From Gnetum montanum (taxonomy: Eukaryota > Streptophyta > Gnetopsida > Gnetales > Gnetaceae): a stretch of 64,000 nt of DNA. Shown here piece by piece: positions 24,474-35,640 of the stretch (its first letter is position 1; each line of letters starts with the position of its first letter). The notes under the pieces were generated by a model, which was given only the letters and a program-made list of their open reading frames with translations, did not search any database and was not told the origin of the DNA. The position numbers were made by a program, and so were the translations under genes. The stretch lies in the NCBI GenBank assembly GCA_015680685.1, contig MNCI01035130.1, positions 464,240 through 528,239 on the forward strand, read 5' to 3'.

Positions 24474-25080
24474 GGTACGCTCAATGTTGAGAAAGACGAA
24501 AATTAGGAGAAGATGGGAATTCTATGCTGGTTGTAGGCGAGATGAGAGGCTTCCATGCTAAAGATTGATTGCAGCTACCATGAAAATCCCTGCCAAATCT
24601 CTCCTCCAAAGCACTATTTCTATAGAATGATAATTATGATAAAAAATTGTAAAATCTAACAAATAAAACCATTCTAAAACCTAAATGAAATAGCAGCTAC
24701 TAATTTAGTCCACCATAACTACAAGTGCACTAAAGAAAAATTGGGAAAGTCTAGTTCACATTGGTTTTTGGATGGGAAAGAACTTCACTTATTAAAATCT
24801 TAATTTTTGGATTATGGATCCCACCTTGCTACTTTGGCCAAAATTTGCATTAACATTGAGAGTTTTTGCCAATTTTAATAGTTCAAACATTATGAAAACC
24901 TTGATTTTAGAAATACATGTTGGGAATGCCATGCCCAATGTGGAAACATTCATATTATTTTACAAATTCATTAGCATTACAATATGTTTCTATTTTTAGT
25001 AACCTAGACTTACCTTTTTCAACCACGGGATTCCAAAATTGGGCTAAACATGAGTAAGGTTAAGAACCATGGATTTTCAC
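24474..25080. other. Region upstream of the antisense gene
   Basis: No coding with family resemblance. By position, this stretch and the satellite to its right would contain the promoter of the antisense gene. No TATA box was assigned. Confidence 0.35.
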
Positions 25081-27430
25081 ATTGAGGCAACAATGCCTAG
25101 CATGGAAGAAGGGGGGTAACACTCACTCTTTCCTCCCAACACTCATCTAGCACAAGTTTGAGCCCAAAGTTAGCCCCACATGACCTAGAACCCCTTCGAG
25201 CATCTTTGGTAGCCTTAGTTGAAATCTAGGATTTGATGTGTTCCACAATGGGGGAGGCTTCTTCCATGCTGAGTCTTTTACCCTTAGTGTGGATAGATGG
25301 GGGAAAGTAGAAAGTGACCTAAATTAATGACCTAATGACCATTTCTTGATGCCCAGTGACCTCAAGACCTTGTTGGAATCATCTAGAGCTTTTAGAAGTT
25401 CAAAAATGAGTTAAAATGGTACACGTCTATCATCCCCCTCTCATCCACACTAAGGCCACCATTCCCAACATGAAAGAAAAAGGAAAAATTTCTTGAGACA
25501 CTTAGAAGCCTCCAAATTATCAAATCTTTAGACCCAACATTGATCATCGAAACTGGCAACCCTAGAGGTTGATATGAATGGTCAATTAGCTATTAATTTG
25601 GCCTAGATCAAACTTTTTCCACTAAGGGGATCCTCTTCCATGCTAAGCCTTCCACCCTAAGTGTGGAAAAAATGGAGGAAGATTGAAAACCCACTCATAG
25701 CCCCCAAAATGACTAGATCTTAACCTTAAGCACTAATGGCCAATACTAGCAACCTTGGGAGCACTCATGCATGGCTAGATCGATCAAAAATGACCAAAAA
25801 GAATCCTCCCCTAATTTTTCACATTAATCATGGAAATAAAAATGTGGAAAAAGGGGAGGAGGCCCTAAAAAATGCCTTATGACGCTTGAAATAACCAAAT
25901 TTTAACATTAGATGTTAGCAGTTGATGCTAGTAACCTTGGAAGCCTGCATGCATGCTCGAAAATGATCAATAATGATCTAAAAGCCTTCCCAACAATTTT
26001 ACACACTGAGCATGGAATCCCCAATGTGAGGAAATAGAGGAATTTCAAGAAACACTTAGAAATACTCAAAATTACCAAAACCTGACACTAAGCCCTTACC
26101 CTTGACCATAGTAGCCCCAGAGGTTGACATGCAAAGTCGATGGAGGTTAAAATTGGCCTAGATCTAAGATGCATAGTTATTCTATGATAGGGATCCATGT
26201 TTACACTTCGAGGGTACCTTCACTAGTGTGGAAACATAAGGGGGGGACTTGTTTGTGATTCATAAACATCTCATAATAACATCAAACGACCTTTATCTAC
26301 TCTAGGACCTTGTTGACATCATTTGGAGCTTTGAAACTTGAAGAAACTAATGTCAAAAGGATAAAAATCCATTTCCCCTTATTTTCCATGTTGATATTTT
26401 TATCCCCAACGTAGAAGAAAGTATAAAAACCAAAAAACCACTTAGTGATGCCCAAAACTACTAAATTTTGACATGGATCCATAGCTCTTGACCTTGGCAA
26501 TGTCAGGAGGTAACATGCATGGTTGATTATGATCTGAATTGGTTTAGATCTATGGTTGTTACTTATTTCATGTTGAGTAACTCCCCCAATGTAGAAATAA
26601 AGGGGAAAAGTTTCTTTTCCAGTTTTTGAGGCAAGATGGCATTTGTGAAAGCCAAAGATTTATGCCAGAGAAGCATAGGACCTCATAGCCTTAAGATTTT
26701 GCTTATTTGACCTCATTTCAACATTTAAAACCCATTTCCTGTTTCTTCCATGCTAGAGTGACTTCCCCAGTGTAGAGATAGGGGAGGGAAAGGGAAAAGA
26801 CCTTAAGTGCTTTTCAATAGCCTTCAAATGTGTTCAAAATCAACCAAAAACTTGCAAAATTGAAGTTTATAGCCCTAGGGTCCTAGAAACTTGGTCAAAG
26901 TGCTCCAATATCACTTTGAATTCATAAAATAAGTGTCCCCTTATTTTTTCATGCTGAGCAAATTGTACCCAACCTAGAAAAAAGGGGAGAAGTCATTTCA
27001 ACATCCATTGACCCTCAACTAACATCAAATTGCCTCAAAACCAAGCTAGACATGCACATGTTTCATATCTAGACTCCAGCTACTTGTTTGACCAATTTAA
27101 TCTTATTTTTGATTTTATTTTTATTTTCCATGACAAAGCCCATTTTTTCGATGTTGGTTAATGTGGAAACCAAAGGGGAAGGCTTTAGAACTTGCTTTTT
27201 AGCCTTTACAGACCTCCAGTGTGCTCAATTTTGAGGGATATGACCCTACGCTACCTTTAGAAAGTACCGCAACCTCAATCTTGGACCTCTGTGCACTCCA
27301 ATACCTATTTTTCTTAGTCTCCATACTAAGGGCCCCATTTTCTATGTTGAGCCTAGCGTGGAAGCCTCAAAACACTAGATTTTTATGTCTAAACAGCCTA
27401 GAAATAGCCTTGATTGATGCCTAAGCTCAC
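25081..27430. repeat. Degenerate satellite, about 13 units of roughly 187 bp
   Basis: A recurring block around TTCCATGCTGAG....CCCAATGTGGAA followed by a G-rich run appears near 25098, 25266, 25450, 25628, 25815, 26000, 26195, 26382, 26567, 26743, 26947, 27145 and 27335. Spacings range from about 168 to 203 bases. Other shared words are TTGACATGCATGG, GGCCTAGATC and CACTTAG. The units are strongly diverged from one another. No coding is seen. The untranslated regions of Ogre/Tat elements are known sources of satellite DNA. Confidence 0.75.
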
Positions 27431-27744
27431 CTAATAGCCATGTAGCCTCAAAAAATGGCCTGCTAAGGCCTAAAATTGGAAAATCATAATCATGTTTTAC
27501 ATATATTTTTCAAATTTCATCATATATAGCCTATTTTTCTTTATTTTTAAACTTATGACGCAATGTTTTGGCTTGTTTTTTGGACTTATGGTGCCTTGAG
27601 GACCTTGTTGAGCTTCTATGACCTTTATACAACATTATATGTTCCTTTTTTATCTTATTACAACTCTATTGTCCTTTGTTTTGCCTTTAAATGATATCAA
27701 ATAATGGGGTTTGACTTTTTGTGACCACCATTTGACACCATATG

Positions 27745-27837
27745 ACCATGGGCCACTAAGGCCTTAAATTGGCATCATAGTCCACTAAGACTATAAACTA
27801 GCACCATGTCCTATTAAGGCCTTAAACTAGCAAAATT
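27745..27837 (+). repeat. 29-bp tandem repeat, cluster 2 (three units)
   Basis: Same unit as at 18904-19020, with TTAAATT/TAAACT cores at spacings of 29 and 29 bases. A lone unit lies near 27461. The cluster sits between the satellite and the start of pol. Confidence 0.85.
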
Positions 27838-28065
27838 GTGATATTTTTGATCAATTGTAGCCTTAATCTTTATACTTCCCCTTGTTTGACCTTTATGTGA
27901 TCTATTGTTCACCTCCATTACACTTTTTTGAATTAACCTTATATGAATGATGACCTTGGATTGTCTTGATTACATTAGATTTACATGTGTTTTATGACAT
28001 TCTAACATTATTTATTTACTTTTACCTAGGAGCCACTTAATATGATTTTGGTTGATATGCAGGAT

Positions 28066-29660
28066 CAAATTATGAGTACCTAGGAGCAAATTAGTTTGCC
28101 TTTGTGTCTACATGGACCTCATGGTGATATAAATGGTGTATCGACCTTAATTTTCCTAGATCTTAATCTTGAGAGTCTTGTAGACCACATAGCCTCAATA
28201 GAGAAACCTCTATAATGGCATGAAAACCTAGTCAAAACCCTTGACTTAGAAGTGGGAGACATAATTGAAGACCCTCTAGTTGAGGTTCTTGTCACAACAC
28301 ATAGTGGTGAGGAGAAAACCCTTAAACTAGGTTTCTCACTAGAGCCTTAATATGCCCAAGACAACACCAAAATCTTACAAAATAACATCAATACTTTTGC
28401 TTGGTCATATAAAGACATGCTAGGGCTAGACCCATGTGTAGTTTAGCATAACATCATATTGGATCCTAACATTAGATCAATTAAGCAAAAAGTGTGAAGG
28501 ATTAGACCTGATTTGGACTTGGAAGTTTGTAATGAAATCTCAAAGCTCTACTATGTAGGTTTCATTAAAGCTATTGGTTACATAGAATGGTTATCCAACA
28601 TAGTGCTAATCCCTAGGAAAAAGGGGAGTATTCAAATTTACATTGATTTTTGAGACCTAAATAAAGCAACCATCAAGGATGACTTCCCTTTTCCTAGTAT
28701 ATATCAACTTATTGATACTACAACTAGACATGCCTTGTTGTCCTTTATGGATGGATGCTTAGGATATAACCAAATTAGGATCAACCTAGAGCACCAACTT
28801 AGCATGACCTTTATGATCCCATGGGGTACTTTTTGTTATACCATGATGGCCTTTGTCCTTAAGAACGCTAGTGTAACATACCAGAGAGCCATGACCTATA
28901 TCTTTAATGATTACATGTTAGGTTTTCTTAATAATTACATAGGTGACATAGCTATGAAGTTTAAGATAGTTGATGACCATGCTAGTGACCTAGATATTCT
29001 ACTTAAATGATGCCCCAAGTATGAGCTTAGGCTTAATCCTAAAAAGTGTGTCTTCAGTCTTAAGACTAGTAAGATTCATGGCTTTGTAGTCTCTAAAGCA
29101 AGGATACATGTAGATCCTGATAAGGTTAAGGCCATATCCAAGTTGGTAGTACCTACCAACCTTAAGGAGCTTTGAGGATTATAAGGTAGATTATATTTTA
29201 TTCATAGGTTATCACTAGGCTTATGAATAAGTTAGAACCCATGCAACACTTTCTTAAGAAAGGAGTTCAGTATGAATGGATGGCTCAATACAAGAGGCCT
29301 TTGAAAACCTTAAGCAAGAATTGACAGAACGATCTAGAGTCTATCCTTCACAAGAAAGTAAATCATTTTACATTTATCTCATCATCTTTGATATATCCAT
29401 TGGCTCTCTACTCTATCAGAAACAATGAGATCTGATACAATGAAATGAAGAAGTATTGTCTAGCACTAGTCTTCTCTTTGAAGAAATGGAGATACTACCT
29501 CTTTAGAAGCCAGGTCAACATAATTTGCAAGGATAACATACTTAGAGCCATAATGGCCAAGATCTATGAAAGTAGCCATATAGCTTGATGGAAAGCCATA
29601 ACTATAGAATTCAACCTCCATTATGTATCTTAGTCCTCAACAGAAGGTCAAGCTATAGCC
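28066..29660 (+). pseudogene. Tat reverse transcriptase and RNase H
   Basis: Coding resumes after TTGATATGCAG, a possible splice acceptor, with a linker containing NINTFAWSYKDMLGLDP, a standard block ahead of Tat RT. RT motifs follow: VLIPRKKGSIQIYIDF, DLNKATIKDDFPFPSI, then HALLSFMDGCLGYNQIR, GTFCYTMMAFVLKNASVTYQ and NYIGDIAMK. The catalytic Tyr-X-Asp-Asp reads YIGD, which would inactivate the enzyme. KKCVFSLKTSKIHGFVVS and VDPDKVKAI follow. The thumb and RNase H are poorly kept; EMKKYCLALVFSLKKWRYY near 29.45 kb belongs to RNase H. Several stops interrupt. Confidence 0.88.
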
Positions 29661-29689
29661 ATACAAATCATAGTTTCAATTGTTGATGA

Positions 29690-30115
29690 CCAACCAACCA
29701 TAGATCCTAAGTTCCCTGATGAATACATTAACATATTTAGCCAAGGGCTTGAGGGTTATGAGGTAGTCATGAACTTCAACAAAGCTTCAACTATCCATGG
29801 GGCTAGTGCTACTGCCATCAACAATATAACATAATATGAGGATTTGATCAAAGGGATAATGGTAGCTTGTGACCTAAGAATTAGATGCCTAGCCATCAAA
29901 GGTGATTCATAACTCATGGTTAACTAAGTAACTGTATTCTATGTGTGCAAAGCGAAGCACTTACAATGTTACTATGATATAGGGAAGTAATTATTATGAA
30001 AATTCATAGATGTCGATATCTAACACATACCTAAAAATGAAAATGCCATAGCTAATGAAATTGCAACACTAGCCCTTAGTGTGACACCAGATGTGTTTAG
30101 CAAGTTACCCACCTT
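29690..30115 (+). pseudogene. Second (archaeal-type) RNase H of the Tat lineage
   Basis: The frame has VVMNFNKASTIHGASAT, then NNIT, stop, YEDLIKGIMVACDLRIRC, LAIKGDS, stop, LMVN, and KHLQCYYDIGK, ending in IPKNENAIANEIATLAL. This order fits the extra RNase H of plant Tat elements, which have Asp-Gly-Ala, a Glu-Tyr-Glu-Ala-Leu block, a Gly-Asp-Ser block and a closing Asn/Asp-X-Leu-Ala. The first Asp reads Asn (FNKAS) and roughly 25 residues between ASAT and NNIT are missing. The domain is the main reason for the Tat assignment. Confidence 0.8.
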
Positions 30116-30379
30116 GACTGTGGACTATGCTACTCCCATGACATAGAACATCAAGGATACCTTTGTAGCTATCATTCATATTGCTTCTCCCAAGGAGTGG
30201 TATGATGATATCAAATTATATCTTATGCATGATGAATCCTCACAAGTCCTAACTACTCAGAAAGGCCCCATATGCAAGCGATCAAAGCAGTATGTCATCT
30301 TAGGTGATAACAAATTATGTCGATGATCTTGTGATGGCATACTCCTAAAGTGCTTAGGTAAAACTAAAGCCAAAATAGT

Positions 30380-31420
30380 CCTAGAGGAGGTTCATGAGGT
30401 TGTTTGTGGAGGACATATAGGACCTAGAGCCATGGATGCTAAGATTGTATGGTTAGGCTATTGCTTGCAAAAGGTTAGGTGATGCGACACATGCCAATGA
30501 TATAGCAACCTAATACATGTATCACCAATTGAGTTACATATAACCCAGATAACATGGCCATTTTAATTATGGGGTTGGATATCATTAGACCTATAATGCC
30601 TAAATCTATTGTATGGCATAGCTTCATCATTATCACAATTGAATACTTTACCAAGTGGGTTGAGGCCGTTCCCCTAAGGAAGACCACATCTGAACAAGTT
30701 TGCAAATTTATCCTTGATAACATTATAGCTTGTTTTGGCATACCCATGACCATAGTTACAGATAATAAACCTCAATTTAGTATCTAAGAAACCAAGGATT
30801 TCTATCATGACCTAGGAATTAAGCATTATTTCTTGTCACCTTACTACCCTCAAGTCAATGGATAAGAAAATGCAAGCAACAAGACCATTATCAACTTGCT
30901 CAAGAAGATGCTCAACAATAGCAAGTGGAAGTGGCATGAGTAGCTTGTCCATGCACTATGGGCACATAGAACAAGCTATCACATAACAACTAGCATGATC
31001 CCTTATAGCCTTATTTATGATTTTGAAGCTATTTTACCTCTTAAATTGTAGGTGCCATTACTTCGAGTAGCCTTGATTAACTTCATCAATCACGAGAAGA
31101 GCAAGGAGTTGTGGATGATAGCCTTGGACTTGGTGGAGGAGTAGTGTATGCAAGTGCTTGCTTACATGGAGCACTATCAAGAGAGGTAGAAGCAACAACA
31201 TCACCATAACTTGACCATGTGCAATATCAAGGAGGGGGACCTGGTTCTCAAGGCCATCTGTGAGCACATGGATAAGTTCTTAGCCAACTAGGAAGGGCCC
31301 TTCCTTGTCACTAGAGTGTACAAGAAAAAATCATTTAGAATAGCCTACATGTATGGGAATGAGCTAGCCAATCTAGTCAACCATTCCTATCTAAAGCCAT
31401 ACCACATGTAGCCAACATAT
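30380..31420 (+). pseudogene. Tat integrase
   Basis: The zinc-binding region reads CGGHIGPRAMDAKIVWLGY and CDTCQ. The core reads LWGLDIIRPIMP with the first catalytic Asp, TIEYFTKWVEAVPLRKTT, then FGIPMTIVTDNKPQFS with the second Asp, and YYPQVNG, stop, ENASNKTI where Glu of the DDE triad would lie. The C-terminal part contains IKEGDLVLKAI and EGPFLVTRVYKKKSFRIAY, ending NHSYLKPYHM, stop. Stops lie where Gln or Trp is usual (VNG-stop-EN). No chromodomain is seen, as expected for Tat. Confidence 0.88.
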
Positions 31421-31454
31421 TGTCAATAAGTGAGCCTACTTTCAATGGTCCATT

Positions 31455-31533
31455 ACAATGTTAAACTGGTAACATAGCCTGCTAGGGCCTTAAACTGGTA
31501 CCATGGCTCACGACAACCTTAAACTAGCAACAT
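31455..31533 (+). repeat. 29-bp tandem repeat, cluster 3 (three units)
   Basis: TTAAACT cores at 31461, 31490 and 31519 give exact 29-base spacings. This is the same repeat as in clusters 1 and 2 but in the 3' untranslated region after integrase. Confidence 0.85.
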
Positions 31534-31648
31534 TGGTGACTTGGATAGCTTGATTCTTATGTGGCTTGTATGTATTATAGCCTTATAATATGTAGTGGTG
31601 TTTTGTATTCTTTGTTGGTGCCTCTTGGGTCAATCCTCTAGGCATGAA

Positions 31649-31662
31649 TAAAGAGGGGCCAT
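31649..31662 (+). other. Polypurine tract of the Tat element
   Basis: AATAAAGAGGGGCCAT lies immediately before the TG of the 3' LTR. Position and purine content are as expected and confirm the plus orientation. Confidence 0.75.
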
Positions 31663-33199
31663 TGAAACACCATAAAATTTTGCATGTTATAACTAATTTT
31701 CATCATGTAGCTTCCACCCATGAAACCCAAGGTAAAACTTAATTGTAAATGGGAAAAGCATAACCCACAATGGGCAATTTCACATACTTTGTACTTTTGG
31801 GGCTGAAAAATGCCTCATAAGTGATTAAAGCCTCATTCCCCAAGTGAATAAAGTCACTTAGTGTCTATATTTGGGCATGGGGGTGGGGCGATGGGTGTCA
31901 AAAATGCCTTTTAGAATGCCATAAAAGATAATTTGATGGGTTTTATTAGGGCTTTGCATTCTGCTACATTGAAAACAAATGCATGTAGGTATATCTCACT
32001 TGTTCCTAGTGTGGAGGGGTCGAGGGTTTGGAAACTTTCCCCCCTTTAACTTGGAAACTAAATGAACAACTTGGAAACTTTTCCTCCAGCTTGCAAAGTT
32101 TTTCGCTTAGCATTGAAAATTCAATCTCCCAGCATGAAAGCCATAAGAAGCAAAATTTATCAATTCATGCACTTCAACATTGACTAGCTAGTTCAACAAG
32201 CATGGTGGAGAGCTCAACGTGGAAGATTCATCTCCAATGTGGAAAGTGTGCCCTTGTTACTATTTATGGTAAAGGGAATGGCCTTGGGGGGAAGCACTTA
32301 CTATGTATAGCCCCCAAATTTGGGCACCCATCTCACCTAACTTTTGTAGCCAATTTATAGTAAAATCACATCAAATTTGTAGCAAAATTACATCAAATTT
32401 GTAGCCATTTCATAGCCAATTTGCAGCCCCATTTAGGGCCCTAAAAACCTATAAAAGCGAACCTCCAACACCATTTGTTGGTTGGGAGGTTTGGGGAAAA
32501 AGGTCCTAGAATTTTTCAACAAGGTAAGCATTTTTTGTTCAAGAAATTCTCAAGCAATTTGCATATATAAAATTCCATACTTGGGGTATTTTTAAGCACT
32601 CAAGAGCTCTTGCAAGTTTCCTTGCATTCTTTTGAACCCTAGCATGGAAGTAGTGAGGCCCTGAGTTTTGGTGAATTTTTGGTGTTAACACTACACTTCT
32701 AGAATTCCAAACCCATTGTGGAGCAACTTGGCATTCAAATATTTTACCTTTCTTACCCCCTAGCAATGACCCAATTGGCAAATCCATGGTTGTAGTAGCA
32801 AAGAAAGGTTTGATAACATCAAGAGTGGCATAGCACCTATATTGTGGAGCAAATCACCTTGGCTTCAATAGGCTTTGAACTCTTGCATAAGTGAACCCCT
32901 TTTTTGCTCATCTACACACCATTTGTACACATTTCTCTAACTTATTATTTTTTCTTTCTAAATAAAGGTTTAAGTTTTTATTTTTGTGTTTAAAAATAAA
33001 TTTATTATTTGTGCATTATTTGGATTTCTTCATATTTCTATATCTTGCATCTCATAAGTCCCTAGTTGGTCTGCCAAATTGGCTAATGTGCCTAGAATCC
33101 CATTTTTATCATGGAGGCCCTAGGGATTCAGGGTTGGGAAACTACTTGCACTAAGGATCCTTGGTTTTGTTCCAGCAATCAAGGTTTTCAATTGCAACA
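31663..33199 (+). repeat. Tat element, 3' LTR
   Basis: 1537 bases, starting TGAAACACCATAAAATTTTG and ending ATTGCAACA, homologous to 12407-13927 with scattered substitutions and indels. It retains the segment with CATTCCCCAAGTGAATAAAG that is missing from the 5' LTR but has a counterpart at 39.5 kb, so the loss is in the 5' LTR. Confidence 0.88.
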
Positions 33200-33204
33200 T
33201 CTTG

Positions 33205-34329
33205 TAAAATGGACATTCCCATTGCTTATATCTCCATTCTTCACATTTGAAGCATTGAATTTTTGATGAGTTGCTATCTTGATCCTTGCATTCCTTACAT
33301 TGGTCCTTTTTATCTTTTCTCTTCTCATTGCTTCTTTTAATTTTCTTGTTTTGGTTGCTCTTCTTATTTTTAGATTTAGACTTGGATTCTTTCTAAAATT
33401 TGGACCCCTTCTCCTTCTCCTTGAAAGTTTGTTTGCTTTTATTTTCGAATCCAACTATTTTCTTCTTAGCCTTACATGCAAAATCATAAGAGTTATCAAG
33501 AGTTTATGCTGATAAAAGAACAACTATTACTGGTATGTCATTTTGAGACCTCTTAAAAAGATTGAAGCTTGTTCATATTCCTTTTAGTTTACCTTAACTT
33601 GAAGGAATAGATCACAAAATTTGATGTAGAATTCTTTGATATCCTTATCATGTTACCTTTAGAAATTTTAACTTCATAATGATTTCTTATCTTTGACAAG
33701 ACTGTTTGAATTTTCTCTTCAACCTATATTTTATTAGAACCTAATCTCTAATAGATTGGCCATTTCATCTTTCTTAATCCTATGACTCCTTTTCCCATCA
33801 AGTAGAAGCTGTAACTTCTAATCTAGATTTAGAAATGGTTTCCATTAAGTTTTGGGTACCTCCTAATTGAAAATTCTTCTCAAGTATCTTTAGCCAACTT
33901 GCAAAAGCATTGGTGCTATCTACACCACTAAAAGTATTTAACTCCATACATGGACACCTTGAAGCATTTCTATATACTTTAGAAAGCCTTGTCTCATCTT
34001 CCTCATCAACCTTGCTTAGACAAAGAGCGCTAACATCATTAGAGTCCTCAAATTTCACATATAAGGAATAGGATTTTCTCCTATTGGAACACTTGGCTAA
34101 TGATTTCCTACCCTTTCATAGTTGGATTGTCCTTCATTTTTATCCACTCCATATCCAGAGAAAGTATATGCTTTTCACCTCCACATATCTGGATATGGCT
34201 AGGATTAGCATTCCTATATACCTTTATAATGATTTCAACCAATTAAATAACAATCATCTAGAAGGTAGACTTCATGCTCTTCATGTCCTTATTTAGAGTT
34301 TTCATCTATTTCATCTTCTTGGGTGCCAT
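33205..34329 (-). pseudogene. Ty3/gypsy gag of the host element
   Basis: I chose the minus-strand ATG at 34329 (MAPKKMK, stop), about 50 bases after the primer site. Around 33950 the frame has CMELNTFSGVDSTNAFASWL and ILEKNFQLGG, the gypsy gag start pattern of Phe-X-Gly and Trp-Leu...Glu-X-X-Phe. A Lys/Arg-rich stretch (33300-33450) precedes a zinc knuckle, CFKCEEWRYKQWEC, in which the usual Gly-His is changed to Arg-Tyr. The frame meets the Tat insertion directly after this knuckle and continues into the protease region at 12406. Many stops are present. Confidence 0.75.
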
Positions 34330-34378
34330 CTAAAATTAAAAATATCCCCAACCAAAATCCAAGAAACAATAAAACTAG

Positions 34379-34390
34379 GCTCCAATACCA
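34379..34390 (-). promoter_or_regulatory. Primer binding site of the host gypsy element, diverged tRNA-Met type
   Basis: The minus strand reads TGGTATTGGAGC, two differences from TGGTATCAGAGC. It lies between the gag ATG and the LTR-like sequence to the right, so it marks the 5' end of the host element. Confidence 0.65.
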
Positions 34391-34394
34391 ATAA

Positions 34395-35088
34395 CACTGG
34401 AGTAGCTTCACTTCACAAACAAATCACCTTTAGGTATTGAATCGAGATATTATGTAAAGACATAACCTTTTTTTCTAGAAAAGAATAAAACAAACTATTT
34501 TCAATTATTTTATTACAAGATTATAATATAATGGATTCACAAATCCAAAGATCCAACACACTCACATACTTAAAATATTGTAGAGCTTGAGGATATACAA
34601 TCTTATAAGATTGATTTCATAACAAGGACCAATTTCTAGTTATATCTAACATACATAGATACAAAAATGATTACAAAGATAGAAAACCCTAGGATTTTTT
34701 CCTAAATAGAGTTAAACAAGATATCTCTTGGTGTCTCGAGATGTCTCCTTGTTAACATGGAATGTTGTTGAGACATCTCATAAGTCATAATAGTGTGAGA
34801 CATCTCCCCTACATTTGAGATGTCTTACTAGGATCCAAGATACCTCACTAGTGTCCAAGACATCTTGTATAAGACATCTTCTCATCAGTAGGAAGTCTTC
34901 TTTGAGAAGAATATAATGTGGCTAAGGCATATCCTTTGAACCTAAGAGGTCTCTTGTTAAACCTCCAATCTTAGCTAAGATATCTCCTGAACTTCCAAGC
35001 TGTATTCCTAGAGCTAAAAATTTACAAAAAAAAAAAAAAAGACACTTGTAGTACAAAGCATAAGAGTATTAGGAGAGGTGTTCCTACA
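34395..35088 (-). repeat. 5' LTR of the host gypsy element
   Basis: The minus-strand start is TGTAGGAACACC at 35088; the inner end near the primer site is not sharply defined. Between about 34720 and 34990 are at least seven copies of AGACATCT, AGATGTCT or one-base variants. A run of 15 A lies near 35025. The same LTR start (TGTAGGGACACC) with the same motifs occurs on the plus strand at 39041. Confidence 0.6.
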
Positions 35089-35640
35089 CTAATAATTTTC
35101 TTTGAAACTTGCTTAACATCTTTTTTTGACCTAGTTACCTTTAGCTCAAGAACTGATTCTTTTTTGTAGTAGAGTGTTGAGCAAATTAGGAAAAATTTTA
35201 TCTACAACAATCATTCAAATTACTCAAAATATTGTTATCCCTCTTTCTATATAACACTATAGCTTCACTAATTTTCTAATTTTGATTTAATCCTTACACT
35301 ATTACTGAATTTAAAGTATGCTAAATTTCTCTATGAATAATAGATCCTACCTACTTTAATAATTCTGCATATAAATCATCTAAATCTATAGCTTTTCCAG
35401 ATTCTAACCTTTTAATACTCTTTGTAACTTTCTCAAGAAAAAATTGGAGAGGTGCTTACTATAAAATTGTAGTAGAATTATCATCTTGTCCTATGAATAT
35501 CTTAAAAATAAAAATTAGATAATGAAGAGGCTTTATGACAAAAGCATTGTCAAAATTGTCTATGTTCATTTAATTATGTAAGCAAAATATTCCTGCTATT
35601 CCCTAATAAATTTCCTTCACTTAATTCTACTCAAGTAGTT
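35089..35640 (-). pseudogene. LINE reverse transcriptase, N-terminal fragment
   Basis: Minus frames contain IKRLESGKAIDLDDLYAELL and EAIVLYRKRDNN, then KIFPNLLNTLLQKRI. These correspond to the LINE RT order of Lys-Ser-Gly-Lys-Ala...Asp, Trp..Ala.Ile.Leu.Lys-Lys-Gly and the Arg-Pro-Ile/Lys-X-X-Ala-X-X-Leu region. The fragment stops where the host gypsy LTR starts at 35088, so the gypsy element probably inserted in this LINE. The catalytic part of RT is not in the window. Confidence 0.55.

Larger units (their letters stand above)
12407..33199 (+). mobile_element. Tat-lineage Ty3/gypsy element, 20.8 kb, with antisense gene
   Basis: Two related long LTRs, a tRNA-Asn-type primer site, a polypurine tract and pol domains set the ends and the plus orientation. 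Order: LTR, leader, gag, protease, a spacer of about 9.3 kb, RT, RNase H, a second archaeal-type RNase H, integrase, 29-bp repeats, polypurine tract, LTR. The second RNase H between the first and the integrase is diagnostic of the Tat lineage, which includes Ogre and Grande. The size is in the range of Ogre-type elements. The spacer holds an intron-bearing antisense gene and a satellite array. Every plus-strand coding part has stops, so the copy is inactive. It interrupts the gag of the minus-strand gypsy host. Confidence 0.88.

Noticed and set aside
18904-31533. CRISPR-like array from 29-bp repeats
   Set aside because: Units are directly adjacent with no spacers and are diverged, and the context is a plant retroelement.
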